Assembly (NCBI GenBank): GCA_050084515.1
Contig: CM114271.1
Coordinates: forward strand, 63,054,001-63,118,000
DNA: 64,000 nucleotides
From: Blasia pusilla
Lineage: Eukaryota; Marchantiophyta; Marchantiopsida; Blasiales
Reading direction: 5' to 3'
In this document: positions 57,271-64,000 of the stretch, one piece after another
How positions within the stretch are numbered: position 1 is the first letter of the stretch
Layout of the letters: each line of letters begins with the position of its first letter
The notes under the pieces: model-generated
What the model was told of the DNA's origin: nothing
Seen by the model: the letters and a program-made list of their open reading frames with translations, nothing else
The model's database searches: none
Translations under genes and position numbers: made by a program

Positions 57271-59893
57271 ATGAGGAAGAAGACGTATACCGTTATAGCT
57301 TATCTGGACAAGCTCGAGCGTTCCTCACCCTCTGCTGCACAGAATCCGCTCCAGCGATTTCCATGTGCTGAATCGGAATCCAGCAACCTGGAGCTTGGAG
57401 GAAATTTTGGGAATTTTGAAATTCTGCATCCTTTGCCGATGACGTTTCCCCCGCCAAACAGCGGCCAGTGGTCGACGGGCTTATGCGGCTGCTTCGAGGA
57501 TTGTAACTCTTGTAGGTGTCCCGCCGCTTGCCACTTCTCTCCTATGTTTACAGCCTTAACACATACTGCGCCAAAAATTGAAACAGGGAAGGATATTCCC
57601 GTCGCAATGTGAAGGTAAAATACCCGGAACAGTTAGCGCGCGATATCGATACTAGACCCGATCCACGGAGAAAATCAACTGCTCATTAGATCGCGATGAC
57701 TGCAATATATCTACGTCTCTGGTTGGTCGTACATTCAATCTCAATCGACATGTGTTATGGTCAATTGGAGCTACTAGAGCTTCCTACAGTTTCTTCTATC
57801 GCGTTTCAAATTACAAACATTAAACTTTGGATTTCGACCTAGCATGTGTTAGTTGTAGTAAAAATCTACTGAGTAACTCGGGATGGACGTATGTCGCAGA
57901 AATAACTGACTTGCAACTCATGTCCAAAATTCTATAGGCCAAGATATGCGAACATAAAATTGCAGTCTCAAAGTCGGAATCGTCATCAGGGAACAGAACT
58001 TAAGAAAGATAATAATTCCAATTCAGGGCACAGGCCTAGCATTACATCAGACCTAAAACCCTGATTATAGATATTTTCCTCGGTATATTGTGTGCAGGTT
58101 GTTTGGGAGTATGGTGTCCTTGCGTACTCATGGGACGAATTTCCAATATTGTTGACCAAGGAACCGTGTGTATGTCCATCCCCCCCCTCCCCCCCACCTC
58201 CAATTTCTACTCTTTTTGCGCTGAACGAACAATCCTGATGAAAGTTCCTCGCCGTTCACTGACAGTCCGAATAGACGATAAAGGTGATTAGCGGGAGAAT
58301 TGGAGGATCCATGTGGAGACGAGTGCTTATGATCAGAGCGCTTCACAGACTAGAAACCACAAATGCAAGATTTCAGAAGCTCGATCATCTCTCCTAGTAC
58401 ACATAACGAAGATTTGGAGTGAATTCAGCTTTTCCTTGGAACAGTTGCTCGGTTATCTCGAGGTGCCCTAAATCTCGGGGACTTCAGAAACGAGAAAAAC
58501 TTCTAAGAATGCAATATTCGAGCCGAAGATCACGCGTCAGAATCTGGACAGTTCCTGACAAGAATGAAAATAAGAAAATGGAAAGTCTATCATGGTCCAT
58601 TACAACCCTAGAAGTGGGAGAGCATCTGGGTAAACACTTGAGCGAATGGAAGTAACAGAGCAAGCTGAGATATGTTTGCTGAACAAGCTACGATTTCAAG
58701 TCACTGCCAAATATGGTAGTGACTTGAAATCTTCGTACTGATTTAAATTCCCCAACTTTTGAACATACCGCTTTCGGCAGCTCGTCGATCGGCCCTAATA
58801 TGAATGAACCACAGGTCGTCTGAATTATATGCGATAGTTTGAGATGAACTCTGTTAAAAGTTTTGTGAGTGGAAGGACTGACCATGTACACTGCAGCCTG
58901 CTTAGGTGCAGGAACGGCCCATTGTTGTCTGACCATGTGCACGTGCTGTGGATATCTCCACACTTGTAGCTACCGAGCACGTTTACGGCAAAAGTTTGGG
59001 TTGCCTATGACACCTTGTGGAGATTGTTGCACGGATTATTTCTGCATGAGGTGCTCTCACTGCCAACTATACCGGGAACTCATGCATCGTAACATCGATC
59101 CTCAACATGGTAATCGTTTTGTACATTTCTCCCTAGATGTATGCGGTACGCTAATTGCCAAAGTTTACTCCACCGGGACCTTACATATCGACACATGGAA
59201 ACATTCATTAACGTAGTCATCCATGCTCGCTAAGAGCAACGCATTGCTTTTGAGGGAATACATCATCCAATTATAGTTCATCATAATCATTTTTAACTTC
59301 GAAGCAAGTCTGTTCATTTGGGTCTACACCTACTCCAAACGAGAGATAACAGGTTCGAATTGCACTGAATTTTCAATAAGCTTTCTTAGAATGTTTCCAC
59401 TAAACGGACACTTACTGCTAATAAGGTGGAGTGAGAATCCTCCGTCGTTGTAACTGTTTCCAAAAGCTAGATTTATACTGATAACTTCGGTGAACAGGAT
59501 ATATGGGGGTGAGGGATGTGTATGATCAATTAACAACACGAAACGGATCACGTGTATCGACACCACAGCTGGTTGGAAATATGTCACCCTTGGTTGGGAC
59601 CTCAGCACCAGGAGCTCAATTTATGACCAAGTGACCTGGCACCACAATAGTCGATGGTAATAGTCGTACCGGTCTTGAGTCGAATTTCTTCCAAGCTACC
59701 CTATTGCGGTGAATCACCAAGTTGGAGATTGGAGCGTTACAATCTCCAACTTGGTGAGCTCTCCCATACGCAGGTCTGAGCTGTAGTCCTCTAGATTCAA
59801 GACCATCTCCAAGCTTTTTGTTATTTCCTGTCATTCCTTTCAGGTGGATGCACTTGGAAGCGTCCACGAGAGCTGATTGTACGAATGCTCTAG
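57271..59893 (+). CDS. PLAC8 / FW2.2-like Cys-rich membrane protein
   Basis: Exons 57271-57511, 58098-58169 and 58897-59109 join in frame (each junction in phase 1, GT-AG). A plausible fourth exon, 59844-59893, lies after a strong pyrimidine-rich TTCAG acceptor. Without the last intron the frame would stop at 59214. The first exon ends in WSTGLCGCFEDCNSC. Joining to exon 2 creates the family signature CCLGVWCPC (CCxxxxCPC). Exon 3 carries the Cys-rich second half (HCCLTMCTCCGY, RQKFGLP, CGDCCTDYFCMRCSHCQLYREL, NIDPQHG). Plant members affect organ size or Cd/Zn export at the plasma membrane; which applies here cannot be told. The ATG is uncertain and an upstream exon is possible. Introns contain two perfect hairpins. 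Confidence 0.8.
58692..58731. repeat. Intronic hairpin, 18-bp arms
   Basis: GATTTCAAGTCACTGCCA and TGGTAGTGACTTGAAATC pair with one G-T wobble around AATA, inside the second PLAC8 intron. Confidence 0.9.
59715..59756. repeat. Perfect hairpin, 17-bp arms
   Basis: CACCAAGTTGGAGATTG and CAATCTCCAACTTGGTG around an 8-nt loop, in the presumed third PLAC8 intron. Confidence 0.92.
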
Positions 59894-61936
59894 GATTGTT
59901 GTGACTGACAGCTTCTCAAAAGCCTCCAAGAGCGTGCCAGCTTGTTTTACTGTTATTTTAGCCTGGTAACCAACGGGATAAATTTTGTGGTTGAATTATC
60001 AAGAGCATTCCTTCGCAATGTCACGGGGAATGCTAAGTGTACTTGTATTAATTATGCTGATCATTGATCAAGTTAGGGGCCTTCCATTCACGTGAATAAA
60101 GAACTTCGGATCGAACTTTTGTCTGGTTCCTCCCACCAACCGTATACAGCTAGAGGGTGATCTAGCACTGCAAATATGAGGAACTCTCACTAGGAACCAT
60201 CCTCATCGGTTCAAGGTGTTCTTAAAGGTACACTCTTGGTGCATACTCCAATACAGACTGGTATTGTTCGCAGGTTCTGCACCTGCTTATAATTTAGTAA
60301 TTTTCAACTGGAAGCAAAAATAGAAAAAAATCTAGGGGTTCACAAGCTTCAGATTCTGATTGTCGCTTCCTACAGTAACTGCAGCACATGCAAGACTCGA
60401 GGTCTTGTGAGCACATCCACTCCGAGTTAATGTGGACATTAAACCTGGTTCGATGTCGGGAACATGGCAGACACATGTGCTCGAAAATCCGAAAATGCGA
60501 GCGTAGCAGATCGCATTCCCGCCTTTTAAGATCGTGACCCAATAAAAATGTAATATTTACGATTTGAAGGCCTACACAACCTGCTCGTAATTCAAATTAC
60601 AGGAGCAACTATACCACCATCTGGACCTTCTGAAAAGATCCTTTTCGATCCTTGAAAAATCAAGATCCTTTCGGAATCCTGCAGTCTCCACTTGTCGGAA
60701 AGAAACTAGTTGAAAATCTCACGGAATCTCTACGGTAAATCACTGCTACTTCTTCTCAAGATATTATCACAGAGATCGTGCGACAGTGTCCTACATGCTT
60801 TCGAGCGGAATTTTCTTGGTCCTACAGGGAGAAAAAAGCCACGTTGGTCATCACGAACGCTAAATTCGAATCACTTGATGGTCTCAACTCTTGAGTCCAC
60901 TTTATACTGTTCATCACACGGTAACGCCATGAAAAGCATCCTGGAGTAAAGGGGGAAAAAAGAGTTTCATACGAAAGGTGTCGATGGGAAATTTCTACGA
61001 AACAAACGGTGTGAATTCAAAGAGAAAAAGTCCGAATAGAGGAAAAAGAGAAAAAGGAAAAACGTTCAAATAAACACTCTTAGCGAAGTGCAAGAGTACT
61101 CCCTTCTACTCCATAGGCACCTCGGACATGACGAGATCATCTTGTAATGTGACTGCGGATTCTCAATTAACGTACTCAGATTTGGTGTATTCCGTTGCAC
61201 GTGCTAAAGATTTAGTGACCACATGGCATCAAGAATCAAGATTTCAGAAATGTGGTGAAACATGCTACCAATGGATTTGTTCTTCATTTTTGTAGTGGAA
61301 TGTTTTTGACACTTACATGAGTTTTTGAGACTTTTTTAATGTATTTGCCTACCATGTCGACATTTTTGTGGCTATTTTTTGAAGGGCATTTTTGTGGCTA
61401 ATTGTGCAAAATTCACAAGCAATCCAACAATTAGAAAAATATATAATTTCAAAGCTAAACCATCTTGGCATCGTTTTGGCCCTTGCAGCGTGCATCCCAA
61501 CCCCTCCCTTGCATCCCAACCCCTCCCCGTACACTTCTAATGGACAATCTACTCTTGTCCCCACGCTCCCACAATCTGCCCTTGCCATGTTCTTCTCGAC
61601 CCGGATTCCGTGAAAACTCGGGTGCGGGGGCGAGTTTACTTGTCCATTTCTATGCACCTTTGATTCGAAAAGCACTAATGAGTTAGACTTGTGTAAAGAA
61701 TATCTCAATTTATGACTGGATGGGTTTAATTTCATTCTTATGACTTATGAAAGCAATACATTAATATCTTCATCAATTATAAAGTAATTATGGTCATATA
61801 TATGAAAATGATAAAATTTTATATATTGGTATAATGATCATCAAATACTATACAAGAAATATGATTTAAATGTTTTATGAATGAATTTTGAATGAACATT
61901 TGTTTAGAGTCTGACTGGTTGAATACGAGGTCACCG
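59894..61936. other. Non-coding sequence
   Basis: No supported gene. CATCCCAACCCCTCCC is repeated twice at 61493-61527. Confidence 0.35.
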
Positions 61937-62463
61937 TGCAACCCGTCGGAGTCTGACGGGTTGCATGGGGAACACTCATCCTGCCCAGTTCGAGCAACCC
62001 GTCGGACCACGACGGGTTGCATAGGGTCCATCCAGCCTGGCTCCCGTGCAACCCGTCGGACCACTACAGGTTGCATAGGGTCCGGTGCAACCCGTCGAAC
62101 TCTGACGGGTTGCATGGGGTCCATTTAACTGGGTCATGCAACTCGTCGGACTCCCACGAGTTGTACAGAACCCAGGCTGCCTAACTTGTGGAAGAAAGGG
62201 GAATCTGTTAGATAAGCGGGGAGCATGACCGGATGGACCGTCGTTCTGAGTCCGTCCATTTTATAATCCGTCGGACTCCGACGGGTTGAAGGACCCTTGC
62301 CAGATCTTTCCCATAGAATATGACTAAATTCAAGACATCGAGATGCGGTTAGTGTTTAGGGTTTGTTCCTTCCACATCCCTCCTCGTTTCCAATCCGTCA
62401 AACTCCGACGGGTTGAAGTTCCCCTAGTGTCTACCTTCCAACCCGTCCGTCTCCCACGGGTCG
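61937..62463. repeat. Cluster of eight palindromes of CAACCCGTCGGA..GACGGGTTG type
   Basis: Copies at about 61937, 61994, 62047, 62086, 62137, 62266, 62392 and 62438. Each is a 22-29 bp inverted repeat with a 0-5 nt centre. Some show paired changes that keep the stem (CAACTCGTCGGA..CACGAGTTG at 62137). Spacing is irregular and the spacers differ, though TGCATGGGG/TGCATAGGGTCC often follows. Confidence 0.85.
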
Positions 62464-63180
62464 AAATAAGCTTGACAAGGCCTTTCCCACTAGTCATCTA
62501 CCAGGATGTCCAAATATTCCTTTCTGCTAGGTCCACTCACCGGACAATGGTTCAACCTAATACATGTCAAAGATATTCTGTCAGAATTCAAATGGACACT
62601 GTTCACTATAAATTTAACATTCTCATTCTTACTCCTCTATCTGGGAAATTATTGTCGGTCTGACCCAAATGGACAATTATGTGAAGCTTAAATGTGGCAG
62701 TCATCTAGCGGGCCTTCCTCAATGAGAGATTATTTGACCCAACCCGGTGACATTCATGTAATTGTTGAAGAACATTTCCTTTCACTCCAATTTCTTCTCC
62801 AGATTGGAACCATATTTGTATCCAAGGATGTCAAGGTTGATGGAACGGATGATGTCACTTGGGAAACAATCCAACTGGAAATTGGAAGCTAAAAAGTGTG
62901 GACCCTCTTACCCTACTTCAATGGACAATTCAGAGTTTATGGCTTATACCTGATCACCACTGCAACTCATGAAGATAGTTTGAAACCTTTGAGTGCTCCA
63001 TGCTCCACATTTGGCACGAGTGCTTTACCCGATTCTGCATCGACTTCAATTTCATAAGCTCGGAATGCCATAGTTAAGAGTGTGGATATCCAGGATGTCG
63101 TCGATCTCACAGGATCTTTTGGAAACATGTCTGATCCAACATCTGCTTACTCATTCCTGCTTTGAGTTTCGTAGAATTCA
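62464..63180. other. Sequence between the palindrome cluster and the Cys/His-rich frame
   Basis: A short open stretch at 62692-62892 has no recognised domain. No supported gene. Confidence 0.3.
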
Positions 63181-63760
63181 TTGCTTTCTTCTCTTCCCTT
63201 GAAATTATTCAAGCACGTAATTGTGGATGAGCTGCCAGCAACGTATGATGGAAACTGCATTTTTGAGCTGCCTCCACTTGTTGGTCCTACTCAGAAGAAA
63301 GATGGAGGCTGCTTGAAGGGAATGGATAAAAAATTAGAGGGTCACCAATGGTGCAGACTGCAGCAGACGAGCACTTCAATCCTTGGTGGTCCTTGGATTG
63401 TGTCTCGTCGCCAATGTGTTGGAGACTTAGAGTGCAGAAGCCTAGGATGCCCCCTCCTCGAGAGGAACGGATTCGTGAATACTTTCCAATTTCCTCCCAA
63501 AAACTCCTTACGCTATGAGTACGACCATCCTGCCGGGTGGCCATCGTTGTCCACATTGTCAAGCCTCCCTTTTCTGTGTTAGAGTGTGTCCTTCTTACAT
63601 ATTTTTCATAGTGCACGACTACAGTTCAACGTCCACGTACACAAGATTGGCAATTCATGTTGGATGTCATACTCATCCTGTCACGAATGCAATTCAGAGA
63701 CACATCAAGGAGGATGTGGCAAAGAAAGTGGCCGAGGTGTACACCAATTCTCCACGATGA
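63181..63760 (+). pseudogene. Broken Cys/His-rich reading frame of unknown function
   Basis: The first frame (63181-63582) reads GGPWIVSRRQCVGDLECRSLGCPLL in part and runs through PAGWPSLSTLSS. A one-base shift near 63575 continues as CVRVCPSYIFFIVHD, then TRLAIHVGCHTHPV and IKEDVAKKVAEVYTNSP. The Cys and His spacing suggests a zinc-binding fold, and the second part may belong to a transposon-related or plant-specific domain family. The start is not supported and an intron instead of a frameshift cannot be excluded. Not recognised with confidence. Confidence 0.4.
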
Positions 63761-64000
63761 AAGCCCGGAGTGATCAAATTGACAACTGCATCACAAATTT
63801 TTGAACAATTTGTGAGAAAACGGAAAGTGACAAAATCACTGAAATCTTTACAAAACTTAGAGATACAAAGTGGCCTAGTCCATCCGTGCGCTCACACAAG
63901 AGCTTCGATGGAACCTGAACATGGAGATAACTCGACATACGAGAACACGCTACCGCTGCGGCTCCCGACATTTGACTACTCGAGAAAACTAGGGTTTTTA

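Noticed and set aside
60294-60542. Cys-containing minus-strand frame of 82 codons
   Set aside because: Cys and His spacing fits no known fold, there is no promoter or splice support, and it is probably chance.
61937-62463. CRISPR array
   Set aside because: The repeats are themselves palindromes with irregular spacing and variable sequence, no cas genes, and a eukaryotic context.

Overview
The window looks like nuclear DNA of a land plant. The signs are Ty3/gypsy retrotransposons (one a classical chromovirus primed by initiator-Met tRNA), Helitron-like repeats ending in a CGTGC..GCACG hairpin plus CTAG, hAT-like MITEs, spliced genes with GT-AG introns, and a PLAC8 gene. The species cannot be named from sequence alone. 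The gene style and transposon content suggest a non-flowering lineage (bryophyte, lycophyte or fern), but this is a weak inference. No rRNA, tRNA, CRISPR or prokaryotic operon was seen.

Layout. 844-8367 is retrotransposon debris: the 3' end of a PHD-finger element on the minus strand (element 3, 844-2234), then an RNase H/integrase remnant on the plus strand (element 4) followed by a long LTR-like region. That region carries a coiled-coil ORF split by a solo LTR with a perfect 5-bp target duplication. 8368-17459 is AT-rich and gene-poor, with MITE-like inverted repeats and Helitron-like arrays. 17464-34647 is a ~9.75-kb Ty3/gypsy element (element 1) interrupted at 21123-28548 by a complete 7.4-kb chromovirus on the opposite strand. 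36422-38157 is a spliced gene for a secretory, repeat-containing protein that resembles a multi-copy peptide precursor. 39367-43230 holds a short duplication, a Helitron-like array and GC-rich MITEs. 43709-49749 is element 2, an internally deleted relative of element 1. 54483-55123 is a solo terminal repeat of the element 3 family. 57271-59893 is a PLAC8 gene. 61937-62463 is a cluster of eight short palindromes. 63181-63760 is a broken Cys/His-rich reading frame.

The main discovery candidate is the family of elements 1, 2 and 3. Their ends are not ordinary LTRs. The order is A1 - internal - B1 - 2 or 3 nt - A2 - B2, as in the split direct repeats of Ngaro/DIRS-type elements, yet they encode a DDE integrase. 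In element 2 the copies match exactly in length (A 479/479, B 138/138); in element 1 they nearly do (A 367/364, B 107/107); in element 3 both B copies are 128. The polypurine tract lies directly before B1. The base directly after A1 begins a 12- or 13-nt sequence perfectly complementary to the predicted RNA 5' end, 30-32 nt after a TATA box. This implies Tf1-like self-priming, and the pairing is kept in two elements with unrelated sequences. Element 1 also carries a C5 cytosine methyltransferase domain between protease and reverse transcriptase, and the family ends in a PHD finger after integrase. The simplest reading is a self-primed retrotransposon whose cDNA runs B-A...B-A, is circularised end to end, and is cut by integrase at an internal CA-NN-TG junction. 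All copies here are decayed, largely by CAG to TAG changes.
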